Shown: in pieces, positions 26,841-34,396 of the stretch
Position numbering within the stretch: position 1 is the stretch's first letter
Layout of the letters: the number at the start of each line of letters is the position of its first letter
Source: Mesorhizobium sp. M7A.F.Ca.US.008.03.1.1
Lineage (GTDB): Bacteria; Pseudomonadota; Alphaproteobacteria; Rhizobiales; Rhizobiaceae
Direction: 5' to 3'
Assembly (NCBI RefSeq): GCF_003997495.1
Contig: NZ_RZRU01000022.1
Coordinates: forward strand, 44,259-108,258
Length of the DNA stretch: 64,000 nt
Made by a program: the position numbers and the translations under genes
Notes under the pieces: generated by a model
Seen by the model: the letters and a program-made list of their open reading frames with translations, nothing else
Databases searched by the model: none
Told to the model about the DNA's origin: nothing

Positions 26841-27722
26841 ATGACCGATCTTGTCCTTAACGAGACCAGGGATGGGATTGCCATCCTCACCCTCAACCGG
26901 CCGGAGAAGCTCAACGCGCTGAACTATGCCCTGATCGATCGCCTGCTTGCGGTCCTCGACGACATTGAAGTCGATGACAGCGTCCGTGCGGTCATTCTTA
27001 CCGGAGCAGGGGAGCGGGCGTTTTCGGCGGGCGGCGACATTCACGAGTTCTCGGCCAGCGTGGCGCTTGGCGTCGATGTTGCGATGCGGGACTTTGTCAT
27101 GCGCGGACAGCGGCTGACGGCGAGGCTGGAAGCCTACCGCAAGCCCGTCATCGCTGCCGTCAACGGCATTGCCTTTGGTGGCGGTTGCGAAATCACCGAG
27201 GCGGTGCCGCTCGCCATCGCCAGCGACCGCGCTTTGTTCGCCAAGCCGGAAATCAACCTTGCAATGCCGCCGACCTTTGGCGGAACCCAACGCTTGCCCA
27301 GGCTTGCCGGGCGCAAGCGGGCGCTTGAACTGCTGTTGACCGGCGACTGGTTTGCGCCGCCGCGGGCGCTTGAGCTGGGTCTCGTCAACGAGGTTGTGCC
27401 GCATGCCGAGTTGATGCCGGCCGCGATTGGCCTGGCCAGGCGTATCCTGCGGCACTCCGATCTGGCGATTGCCGGCATCCTCACGGCGGTGGCGCGCGGC
27501 CTCAACCAGAGCATCGCCGAAGGCTTGCTGATCGAGGCCGAGCAGTTCGCCCGCATAGTCCCGACCGCTGATCTGCGCGAAGGGCTGAATGCCTGGATGG
27601 CGCGCGGCGAGCCGGGCTATGACGGCTCGTGGACGCATATCGCGCGCCCCGACGAGGCCAGGCGAGACTCGTTGGCACTGGATCAGGGCGCCACCACCAA
27701 ACGGCCTTTCATGTTGGGGTGA
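26841..27722 (+). CDS. Enoyl-CoA hydratase/isomerase family protein
   Basis: A 293-residue crotonase-fold enzyme acting on acyl-CoA esters. The N-terminal NETRDGIAILTLNRPEKLNALN and the oxyanion-hole regions ERAFSAGGDIHEF and VNGIAFGGGCEI are clear. AKPEINLAMPPTFGGTQRLPR gives the catalytic-Glu region. AAGGAGGA precedes the ATG at ideal distance. The last 35 residues exceed the usual end of the family and overlap the convergent cupredoxin gene by 40 bases; they may be non-family sequence. Its precise acyl-CoA substrate is unknown. Confidence 0.87.
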   Translation: MTDLVLNETRDGIAILTLNRPEKLNALNYALIDRLLAVLDDIEVDDSVRAVILTGAGERAFSAGGDIHEFSASVALGVDVAMRDFVMRGQRLTARLEAYRKPVIAAVNGIAFGGGCEITEAVPLAIASDRALFAKPEINLAMPPTFGGTQRLPRLAGRKRALELLLTGDWFAPPRALELGLVNEVVPHAELMPAAIGLARRILRHSDLAIAGILTAVARGLNQSIAEGLLIEAEQFARIVPTADLREGLNAWMARGEPGYDGSWTHIARPDEARRDSLALDQGATTKRPFMLG

Positions 27723-27991
27723 AAGCGGCAGAAGTAATCGACCGGTCCTGCCGTCTTCAATGTCAGGCTGGCGGATTTCTTCGGCGGGATCATCACCTCC
27801 CAGCCGCCTTTCACGGTGGCCGTGTGGGCGAACACATCCTTGTTCACCCACTCGATCGTATCGCCGACCTTGGCCTCGACCGTGGCCGGAGAGAACACCA
27901 GCCTGTCGATGGTGACCTGGACGGTTTCAGCCTGCGCCGGTGCGATACCTGCGGCCAGCGTCAAGGCAATCCACAGATGGCATTTCGGCAT
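27683..27991 (-). CDS. Periplasmic cupredoxin (amicyanin/plastocyanin-like)
   Basis: A 102-residue type-1 copper protein. The signal peptide is MPKCHLWIALTLAAGIAPAQA. His56, Cys88, His91 and Met94 (HTATV, then YFCRFHPNM) supply the expected copper ligands, in the short loop typical of amicyanin-like proteins. It is the last gene of an ECF sigma-DUF4142-cupredoxin array. An electron-carrier role in the periplasm under sigma control is inferred. Confidence 0.9.
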   Translation of the reverse strand: MPKCHLWIALTLAAGIAPAQAETVQVTIDRLVFSPATVEAKVGDTIEWVNKDVFAHTATVKGGWEVMIPPKKSASLTLKTAGPVDYFCRFHPNMKGRLVVAP

Positions 27992-28002
27992 GCTCCCGAT
28001 CC

Positions 28003-28527
28003 TTACTTCAGCATGCCGGCGAGGTGTTCGGCGTGCTGCTCATGGCCCTGGAATATCTTCAGGCCGGTTTCCAGCAGGCTCTTCAGTTCGGCATTGCTGG
28101 CCGACGGGATGAGCAGGGTTTCGAGCGCGCCGTCGACCTGCTTGTGGTAGGCGACCTCGTTGTCGACATAGGCCTTGTCGAAGGCCGCGCCCTTGAGCTT
28201 GGCGAGTTTGGCCCGCTCCTCGGCAGCGGCCTTGCTCAGCGCCTGGCTGGTGGCATTGTCTTCCGGCGTCACCTTGAGTTTCTTGACCAGATCGAGCGCC
28301 TGCACGTTCACCGCCTCATGGTCGCGCACCATATCCTTGGCGAAGGCGAGCACCTCCTTGTTCTTCGACTTTTTGAGCGCTTGCTTGGCCGCCTCGACAT
28401 CGATGACCCCGGCCGTGTAGGCGATATGGGCGATCTGCGGGTCGGTCGGCTTGTCGGCGGCCTGTGCGAACGGGGACGCGCCAAGCAGCAGCAGGGCAGC
28501 GAGCGCGGCAGTGTGTCGGATAGACAT
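28003..28527 (-). CDS. DUF4142 secreted protein
   Basis: 174 residues. A cleavable signal (AALAALLLLGASPFAQA) is followed by the DUF4142 helical domain: AHIAYTAGVIDVEAAKQALKKSKNKEVLAFAKDMVRDHEAVN. It is transcribed toward the cupredoxin gene with an 11-base gap and is probably co-transcribed with it. A promoter motif identical in form to that of the upstream sigma gene lies at 28587-28616. The function of DUF4142 is not known; members are common in rhizobial stress loci. Confidence 0.88.
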   Translation of the reverse strand: MSIRHTAALAALLLLGASPFAQAADKPTDPQIAHIAYTAGVIDVEAAKQALKKSKNKEVLAFAKDMVRDHEAVNVQALDLVKKLKVTPEDNATSQALSKAAAEERAKLAKLKGAAFDKAYVDNEVAYHKQVDGALETLLIPSASNAELKSLLETGLKIFQGHEQHAEHLAGMLK

Positions 28528-28586
28528 GGCATCTCCTTCGTCCGGGGATGAAAATCGCGCCGGACTGTGTTTTTCGGTTGACGATC

Positions 28587-28616
28587 ATTGGATGCTGGTC
28601 AGCGGCAAACGTTCCC
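28587..28616 (-). promoter_or_regulatory. ECF-type promoter upstream of DUF4142
   Basis: Minus strand GGGAAC, 17 bases, ATCCAAT, ending about 60 bases before the DUF4142 start. The same hexamer, spacer length and -10 occur in front of the sigma factor gene. Confidence 0.72.
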
Positions 28617-28643
28617 GCCAAAATCAACTGAATCCGGGGAGGC

Positions 28644-29318
28644 TCAGCTTTCCAGCCCGAGCCGCCGCATCACGGCGCTGGTCAGTCGTTCGCAACGCCG
28701 GCCAGCGAAGGGGAAGGCATCGAGCAGCACCGGTCCGATCTGGTCATCCAGCGCCTTGCGCACCAGGGCCCGCGCGCGGTGCAGCCTCGTCTTGACGGTT
28801 TGCGGCCGCACGCCGAGGAGATCGGCGGTCTCCTCGATGCTCAGCCCCTCGATCACCCGCGCCACGAACACCGTCCGGTAGACATCGGGAAGGCTGTCGG
28901 TGGCCTGCTCGACCAGCTGGAGGATCTGCCTTTGCGCCATCGTCCGTTCCGGATCGTCGCTGGGATTGAGGGGGAATTGGATGATCTCGGCTTGCGGATT
29001 TTCCGGCAGTGCGACCGTTCTGCGCCTTTTGCGCAGGCGGCCGAGCGCCTCGTTGATGACGATGCGCGACAGCCATGTGGCGAGCGAGGAGTCGCCGCGA
29101 AACGCATCGAGATGGGCGAAAGCCTTGACGTAGGCCTCCTGCACGATGTCCTCGGCCTCGCTGTCATTGCGTACGACGCCGCGCGCGATCCGGTAGAGCC
29201 GCTGATTGTGTGTCTTGATGATGGTGCGGAAGGCATCGCCGTCGCGCGCCAGCGCGCGGCGCACAAGCTGCATCTCGCCTGGCACGGCGGAAGGCACGGC
29301 CGTCAAGACAGCAGGCAT
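28644..29318 (-). CDS. ECF-family RNA polymerase sigma factor
   Basis: A 224-residue sigma-70 family factor with region 2 (FRTIIKTHNQRLYRIARGVVRNDSEAEDIVQEAYVKAFAHLDAF ... TWLSRIVINEALGRLRKRR) and region 4 (LPDVYRTVFVARVIEGLSIEETADLLGVRPQTVKTRLHRAR). It carries a C-terminal extension of about 35 residues containing RRCERLTSAVMRRLG. A GAGGAAAC site precedes ATG 29318. No anti-sigma gene lies next to it, which is unusual. Motifs in front of its own gene and DUF4142 suggest it activates both. Confidence 0.93.
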   Translation of the reverse strand: MPAVLTAVPSAVPGEMQLVRRALARDGDAFRTIIKTHNQRLYRIARGVVRNDSEAEDIVQEAYVKAFAHLDAFRGDSSLATWLSRIVINEALGRLRKRRRTVALPENPQAEIIQFPLNPSDDPERTMAQRQILQLVEQATDSLPDVYRTVFVARVIEGLSIEETADLLGVRPQTVKTRLHRARALVRKALDDQIGPVLLDAFPFAGRRCERLTSAVMRRLGLES

Positions 29319-29364
29319 GGCCAGTTTCCTCAACCCAATCTCCGGACCGAACCTCGATTGAGAG

Positions 29365-29394
29365 ATTGGACGCTGTCGCCGGCAAAAGGTTCCC
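29365..29394 (-). promoter_or_regulatory. ECF-type promoter upstream of the sigma gene
   Basis: Minus strand GGGAAC, 17 bases, GTCCAAT, about 45 bases before the sigma ATG. It matches the element at 28587-28616 in both hexamers, in spacing and in several spacer bases, consistent with autoregulation. Confidence 0.72.
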
Positions 29395-29445
29395 GAAGAT
29401 TTTTCGCGGGCCGGCGGCGGTACCTTACCGCGCGAGTGACGCCTG

Positions 29446-30507
29446 TCAGGCAGCCTGCAGGCGTGCCGTGGCCGCCAACAGATCGGTCTGGGTGATCAGC
29501 CCGAGAATCCGCTTGTCGTCGTCGACGATGATGACCGCATGGCTGCGGCCGTCGGTGAGCACCGGCAGCAGACCCATGGCGGCGAAGCCGGCGGCGGCTG
29601 TTGCCGCGGGCGATATGACGGATCCGACCGTCCCGGAGGCCTGGGTGAGTTCGCGCAACCCCACGGTGCCTGCCAGCCTGGCTTCCGCATTGACGACCGG
29701 CAGGGTCCGGATGTTGTGGTCAAGCAGCAATTGGCGCGCCGCCTCGGTGGTGGTGTGAGCATCGACCGAGATCACATCGCGCGACATGATGTCCTCGCAC
29801 AGAAGGGTCTTGTGCGCGCGCACCATCGCCTGCAATTCGACCTGCCGCAGCAGCCGGTCGAGATCGTTGCGATCGATATCGAACGTCTCGTCGAGTGCGC
29901 CGAGCGCGGCATCGATGTCTTCGGACCGGAAGCCCACGCGCAGCTGCGCCGGCGGATCGCCGGTGCCGTGGCTGTTCACCGGCGCTGCAACCGGTACATG
30001 CGGATAATTGCGGCGGGCCAGCCTGTGGAAGCCGTAGCCGAGCGCCACCAGCAGGATCGAGTTCAGCGCCACCGGCACGAATGGAAACAGGAAGCCGGCG
30101 CTGATGACGGCAGGCCCTCCCAGCACCGCGGTCAGCGCGGCCGCTCCGCCCGGCGGATGCAGGCAGCGCGTGAACGACATGGCGGCGATGGCCAGTGCCA
30201 CCGCGACGCCGCTGGCAAGGGCGGTTTCGTGGATGAAATGCGCCACGATCACGCCGACCAGTGCCGATATCGTGTTGCCGCCGATAATCGACCATGGCTG
30301 TGCCAGCGGACTGGCGGGCACGGCGAACAGGAGCACCGCCGATGCCCCCATCGGCGCCACCAGCAGCGGCACGTGCGGGCCGTTGCCGAGCACAAGGCTG
30401 GCGATCACACCGGTGAGTGCAATGCCGATCGTCGCGCCGATACAGGCGACGAGACGCTCGCGCAGCGTCGCGCCGGCAAGAATGGGAACAAAAAGGCGGA
30501 AAGCCAT
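29446..30507 (-). CDS. HPP-family membrane protein with CBS pair
   Basis: 353 residues. The N-terminal HPP domain carries four or five hydrophobic helices, with MGASAVLLFAVPASPLAQPW and RCLHPPGGAAALTAVLGGP as the diagnostic HPP signature. A linker is followed by two CBS motifs (LLCEDIMSRDVISVDAHTTTEAARQLLLDH and a second ending IVDDDKRILGLITQTDLL). HPP proteins have been linked to nitrite transport in plants and cyanobacteria; the bacterial CBS-fused form is not well studied. CBS domains usually bind adenosine nucleotides. The start is at MAFRLF (30507); upstream sequence is not protein-like. Confidence 0.88.
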   Translation of the reverse strand: MAFRLFVPILAGATLRERLVACIGATIGIALTGVIASLVLGNGPHVPLLVAPMGASAVLLFAVPASPLAQPWSIIGGNTISALVGVIVAHFIHETALASGVAVALAIAAMSFTRCLHPPGGAAALTAVLGGPAVISAGFLFPFVPVALNSILLVALGYGFHRLARRNYPHVPVAAPVNSHGTGDPPAQLRVGFRSEDIDAALGALDETFDIDRNDLDRLLRQVELQAMVRAHKTLLCEDIMSRDVISVDAHTTTEAARQLLLDHNIRTLPVVNAEARLAGTVGLRELTQASGTVGSVISPAATAAAGFAAMGLLPVLTDGRSHAVIIVDDDKRILGLITQTDLLAATARLQAA

Positions 30508-30642
30508 GGGGTCGAAAACTCTGCCGGTATTCCAGGGGAAGTCGAAAATGTGCCGATCGCACCGCAATGACGCGGCATCGTTGAATTTGAAAGCCAAACC
30601 GATCCGGGAAACCGCAATTTGAGGGAATAGAATTCCGCTAGT

Positions 30643-30743
30643 GCCTGTCGCCCAAAAGTGACCTCGGTTTTGGGAGAACGACATGCCCCAAAACAAAGAC
30701 CTGAAGCGGGTCGCCTGAAGCCCTCAGGCGCGACACGCTTTAG
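30643..30743. repeat. Rhizobial palindromic element, 'cgcccaaaagtg' family
   Basis: Contains 'gtcgcccaaaagtg...cggttttgggagaacgacatg', then paired 'ctgaagcgggtcgcc' and 'cgcgacacgctttag' arms. The first part matches 37846-37888 closely. It abuts the metC stop codon, so it may form the mRNA 3' end. Confidence 0.75.
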
Positions 30744-31921
30744 GCCGCCGCTGCGGCGGTTAGGCCGCGCGAAATGTCGGCCTTCAGGTCGTCGACATCC
30801 TCCAGGCCGATCTGCAGGCGGATCAACGGCCCCTCATAGGGGGCTTTTGCCACAACGCGGTCGCCGAGCCAGACCGGTACGGCAAGGCTCTCATAGCCGC
30901 CCCAGGAATAGCCGAGGCCAAAAATCCGCAGCGCGTCGAGGAAAGCGTGCTGCTGCTTCTGGCCGCCACCGGCAAGCACGATGGAAAAGATGCCGCTCGA
31001 GCCGGAGAAGTCGCGCTTCCACAGGTCGTGGTCCGGATGGCTGGGAAGGGCAGGGTGGAGCACGCGGGCCACGCCCTTCTGGCCCTCGAGCCACGAAGCG
31101 ATGGCAAGCGTGCTGCGCTGATGGTGCTCGAGGCGTACGCCCATGCTGCGCAGGCCGCGCAGCACCTGGTAGACGTCGTCGGGTCCGGCGCAGCAGCCAA
31201 GCGTGCAGAAGCTCTCGTAAAGATGCTTCCAGCAGCTCTCATTGGCCGACACCGTGCCAAGCAGCACGTCGGAATGGCCGGCCGGGTATTTGGTCGCCGC
31301 ATGGATCGAGATGTCGACGCCGTGGTCGAGCGGGCGGAAATAGAGTGGCGTCGCCCAGGTGTTGTCCATCATGACGATGGCGCCCGCGGCGTGCGCCGCC
31401 TTGGCGATGGCCGGGATGTCCTGCACCTCGAACGTGTTGGAAGCCGGCGATTCCGTGAACACCACCTTGGTGTTGGGCTTGATCAACGCCGCAATGCCGG
31501 CGCCGACATCGGGGGCGTAATACTCGACCTCGACACCCAGCCGCTTCAGCATCGTGTCGGCGAAATTGCGCGTCGGATGATAGACGGTATCGACGATCAG
31601 CAGATGGTCGCCGGCCGACACGAAGGCGAGCAGCGGCACCGTCACCGCCGCAAGGCCCGACGGCACCACGATCGTGCCTGCCGAGCCTTCCAGCGCGTCT
31701 ATGGCATGGGCAAGCGCATCGGTCGTCGGTGTGCCGCGCGTGCCGTAAGTGTATTTCTGGGTTCGCGCCGCCATCGAAGCCGCATCGCGAAAAAGCACGG
31801 TCGAAGCATGCACCACCGGCGGATTGACGAAGCCGAAATAGTCATGCGGATTGTTGCCAGAATGGGCAAGCCGCGTGTTGATGCCCATCCCGCCGCTAAG
31901 GTGCTCGCCGTCTTTCGCCAT
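30740..31921 (-). CDS. metC: Cystathionine beta-lyase
   Basis: A 393-residue PLP enzyme of the Cys/Met-metabolism family, cleaving cystathionine to homocysteine, pyruvate and ammonia. Tyr and Arg lie in TQKYTYGTRGTPTTDAL; the PLP lysine follows in SIHAATKYPAGHSDVLLG. VVFTESPASNTFEVQDIPAIA and DNTWATPLYFRPL are family-typical. The start was placed at MAKDGEHLSGG (31921). Known rhizobial genomes also place metC beside aapJ. An attenuator-like leader precedes it. Confidence 0.92.
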   Translation of the reverse strand: MAKDGEHLSGGMGINTRLAHSGNNPHDYFGFVNPPVVHASTVLFRDAASMAARTQKYTYGTRGTPTTDALAHAIDALEGSAGTIVVPSGLAAVTVPLLAFVSAGDHLLIVDTVYHPTRNFADTMLKRLGVEVEYYAPDVGAGIAALIKPNTKVVFTESPASNTFEVQDIPAIAKAAHAAGAIVMMDNTWATPLYFRPLDHGVDISIHAATKYPAGHSDVLLGTVSANESCWKHLYESFCTLGCCAGPDDVYQVLRGLRSMGVRLEHHQRSTLAIASWLEGQKGVARVLHPALPSHPDHDLWKRDFSGSSGIFSIVLAGGGQKQQHAFLDALRIFGLGYSWGGYESLAVPVWLGDRVVAKAPYEGPLIRLQIGLEDVDDLKADISRGLTAAAAA

Positions 31922-32108
31922 TCTGCGTCGCCTTGTTTGACAAGCCGCTAGCCATAGTGCGGCGGCATGGACCGTGCAACAGCCACCGTCCGCCAGGAGA
32001 TGGACTTCGAATATGCCAATTCGTCGCGGCAAAAACAGCGATGCGGGGACAGGGTATCAAACGAAAAACCCGCCTGTGCGGCGGGTCATTGGCGCAAATC
32101 AGCACCAT
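31896..32108 (-). CDS. Possible leaderless leader ORF reading into metC
   Basis: An open frame of 70 codons beginning ATG at 32108, roughly where a transcript from the promoter at 32116-32145 should start, so it could be read from a leaderless AUG. It runs MVLICANDPPHRRVF through the terminator hairpin and stops inside the first codons of metC in another frame. No ribosome-binding site precedes it. Treat as a hypothesis; codon use cannot be assessed here. Confidence 0.3.
   Translation of the reverse strand: MVLICANDPPHRRVFRLIPCPRIAVFAATNWHIRSPSPGGRWLLHGPCRRTMASGLSNKATQNGERRRAP
32064..32086 (-). terminator. Promoter-proximal terminator in the metC leader
   Basis: On the minus strand ACCCGCC-GCACA-GGCGGGT followed by TTTTT (reverse of 32064-32068). 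It lies between the metC promoter and the metC start, so it probably works as an attenuator rather than a gene-end terminator. Confidence 0.7.
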
Positions 32109-32115
32109 GGATGAA

Positions 32116-32145
32116 TATGTACCATAGCTGAGGGCACGGAGTCAA
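32116..32145 (-). promoter_or_regulatory. Probable metC promoter
   Basis: Minus strand TTGACT (32145-32140), 18-base spacer, TACATA (32121-32116). Transcription would start near 32108. Confidence 0.55.
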
Positions 32146-32434
32146 GAAAAAATTCCTATCATGAAAAGCGATTGGCACAAAAGCTACCGGCACAAAAGCT
32201 GCCGACACCGCCGAACTGGTTGTCGTCAGGTCTTTTGTTGACCTGCCTTCGGACCCCTTGTCCCCGCCGATCGGCCTATTGTGAGCGGCTGTGAATGGTA
32301 TATGATGACAGGCTAATATTAATCGCCGGATTGCTTCGATCAGATGCTGCCGGATGGTTGCTGCCGGTTGACTTCTGGTCCTCCACGATCCGGATCGCGC
32401 TCACGAAGCGTGAGCGCGGCAAGGGAGGAATGCC

Positions 32435-33070
32435 ATGCCGGACGTCAAATGGGCCATGAAGGCGCGCGAATTCATCAACTGCAACTGCGCCTATGGCTGC
32501 CCGTGCCAGTTCAACGCCATGCCCACATACGGATTCTGCCAGGCGGTTGCCGGCATGGAAATCGAGAGCGGCCATCACGGCGACACCAAGCTCGACGGGT
32601 TGCGGTTCGTCGGGATTTTCAGTTGGCCCGGCGCCATACACCAGGGCGGGGGCGAAGCCGCGGTGGTTATCGACGAGAGGGCGACGGAAGCCCAACGTGG
32701 CGCGCTGCTTCGCATATTGGGCGGTCTGGATACCGAGCCGGGTGCAACCATCTTCCAGGTTTTTTCGACCACGCTGGAGAAATTCCACGACCCGATCTTT
32801 GCGCCGATCGAATTCAAGATCGACGTCGACGCGCGAACCAGTCAGTTGCATGTCGACGGTATAACCGACGGTCGCGGCGAGCCAATCCGGAATCCGGTTA
32901 CTGGCGCCGCGCACCAGGCGCGCATCGACCTGCCGCACGGCTTCGAGTACGCGATCGCCGAGGTCGGGCGCGGCTGGACCAAGGCGACGGGCCCGATCAA
33001 GTTCGAGCTGGCCGATACGCACAGCCATTTCGCCAATCTGCATCTCACGCAGAGCGGCATCGTGCATTGA
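32435..33070 (+). CDS. DUF1326 domain protein
   Basis: A 211-residue cytoplasmic protein. The N-terminal cysteine cluster FINCNCAYGCPCQFNAMPT (residues 13-31) is a likely metal site. The rest matches DUF1326 with conserved stretches DGLRFVGIFSWPGAIHQGGGEAAVVID and RIDLPHGFEYAIAEVG. It is followed 10 bases later by a DUF2182 membrane protein; these two families are commonly adjacent, suggesting a joint but undetermined metal-related role. Confidence 0.88.
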   Translation: MPDVKWAMKAREFINCNCAYGCPCQFNAMPTYGFCQAVAGMEIESGHHGDTKLDGLRFVGIFSWPGAIHQGGGEAAVVIDERATEAQRGALLRILGGLDTEPGATIFQVFSTTLEKFHDPIFAPIEFKIDVDARTSQLHVDGITDGRGEPIRNPVTGAAHQARIDLPHGFEYAIAEVGRGWTKATGPIKFELADTHSHFANLHLTQSGIVH

Positions 33071-33079
33071 TCTGATCCA

Positions 33080-33955
33080 ATGGGCGATACGGCCCTCGAG
33101 GCGGTGCTGCGGCGCGATCGCGTGGTCGTGATGGCCGCGCTCGTGGTGATTGCCGTGCTCGCCTGGGCCTATGTGCTGTGGCTCGCCGCCGACATGGTCA
33201 TGCCCGGCTCTCCCTTGCCGGACAGCGGAGGCGGTGACATGGCCGGAATGGACATGTCGAACATGGACGGGTCGAACACGGGTATGGCCGGCATAGATAT
33301 GGGCGCCGCCGTAGCGCCCGGCTTCCGGGCCTGGGCATTGGCCGATTTCGCTTTCACTTTCACGATGTGGGCGGTGATGATGGTCGGCATGATGACGCCT
33401 TCGGTCGCACCGATGTTGCTGCTCTATGCCGGTGTCGGCCGCAAGGCGCGGGCGGATGGCAGGCCCATCGCTTCGACAGGATGGTTTTTTGCCGGCTATC
33501 TCGCCGTCTGGGTCGTCTTCAGCCTCCTGGCGACGGGTGCGCAATGGCTGCTCGCCCGCCTTGCCTTGCTCGATCCCTCGATGGCGACCGGCAGCGCGAT
33601 CCTCGGCGGCCTCGTTCTGATCGCCGCCGGTCTCTATCAATGGACGCCGATGAAGGGCGTCTGCCTGCGCCAATGTCAGGCGCCGATCGCGTTCCTGGCC
33701 GGCCATGGCGGATTCCGCTCCGCCCCGCTCGGCGCGCTTCGGCTCGGCATGGATCACGGCGCCTATTGCCTGGGATGCTGCTGGGCGCTGATGGCCCTGC
33801 TGTTCGTCGGTGGTGTCATGAACGTGCTGTGGATAGCCGGCATCGCCATCCTTGTTCTGCTGGAGAAGACGGTGCCGACCGGGCAGCTGATTCCGCGCGT
33901 TTCAGGCGCGTTGATGGCTGCCATCGGGACCTGGATCGTCTTTCAAGCCTTTTGA
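33080..33955 (+). CDS. DUF2182 predicted metal-binding membrane protein
   Basis: A 291-residue polytopic membrane protein with about six helices. After the first helix there is a Met/Asp-rich segment (GDMAGMDMSNMDGSNTGM), reminiscent of copper-binding Met motifs. Later conserved motifs are WAVMMVGMMTPSVAPMLLLY, TPMKGVCLRQCQAP and GMDHGAYCLGCCWALMALLF, which place Cys and His residues next to membrane helices. It is paired with DUF1326. The family is annotated as predicted metal-binding; copper is inferred. Confidence 0.88.
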   Translation: MGDTALEAVLRRDRVVVMAALVVIAVLAWAYVLWLAADMVMPGSPLPDSGGGDMAGMDMSNMDGSNTGMAGIDMGAAVAPGFRAWALADFAFTFTMWAVMMVGMMTPSVAPMLLLYAGVGRKARADGRPIASTGWFFAGYLAVWVVFSLLATGAQWLLARLALLDPSMATGSAILGGLVLIAAGLYQWTPMKGVCLRQCQAPIAFLAGHGGFRSAPLGALRLGMDHGAYCLGCCWALMALLFVGGVMNVLWIAGIAILVLLEKTVPTGQLIPRVSGALMAAIGTWIVFQAF

Positions 33956-34396
33956 GAACAGTCTCTGTCTGCGACCTGTATTGGTATGCAGTCGCCGGTA
34001 AATTGTCAGATGACAATCTTGGGACATGGTAGTTCGTCGCACGCGGAGGTCAACAACGACGAGGTATTGCCCGGGTTGGATTTCGCTGCGGCGGCCCGTA
34101 TTGGCTTCGTGTTGGCGTTGCATGAGCTTTGCCGCCTTTATTGGCCCTGCTGGCTAAATCGCGGGCGTGTTTGTCTGTAAATCGGGCATTTGCGGCAATC
34201 GGTTTTCAAACTCTTCGGGTTTGGGTCATTTCCCTTGACCTCACAGGAATTATCGCCTTCGATGACATTTGTGAATGGGAGGCGGCGCGTCGGTTACGAT
34301 GCGGGGTTTCGGGATGGGCCGGGATGAAGCCGCGTTCACACGGGAGAAAAAAATCAGGATTTACTCCTGAAAAACAGAGAAAAGGGTCTGTGGGTC
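33956..34396. other. Intergenic region upstream of the aap operon
   Basis: No gene was recognised. It contains a 16-base palindrome at 34002-34017 and, just before aapJ, a hairpin TCAGGA-TTTAC-TCCTGA at 34354-34370 in an A-rich stretch. aapJ has no strong ribosome-binding site; AAAAGGG lies about 10-16 bases before the ATG. Promoter position is uncertain. Confidence 0.45.
34002..34017. promoter_or_regulatory. Palindromic site upstream of aapJ
   Basis: ATTGTCA-GA-TGACAAT, a perfect 7-base inverted repeat. The form is typical of GntR- or LysR-type operators. No regulator gene is adjacent. Confidence 0.4.

Larger units (their letters stand above)
31922..32434. other. Divergent intergenic region metC / DUF1326
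   Basis: Holds the minus-strand metC promoter, leader and terminator (32064-32145) listed separately. The plus-strand half ahead of 32435 has a direct repeat of 'ggcacaaaagct' (about 32172 and 32192) and no clear promoter. A weak GGGAGGA site precedes the ATG at 32435. No gene is recognised in the remainder. Confidence 0.5.

Noticed and set aside
31922..32060. SAM-II or other sulfur riboswitch in the metC leader
   Set aside because: The conserved SAM-II core was not found; the terminator plus ORF design fits attenuation better.
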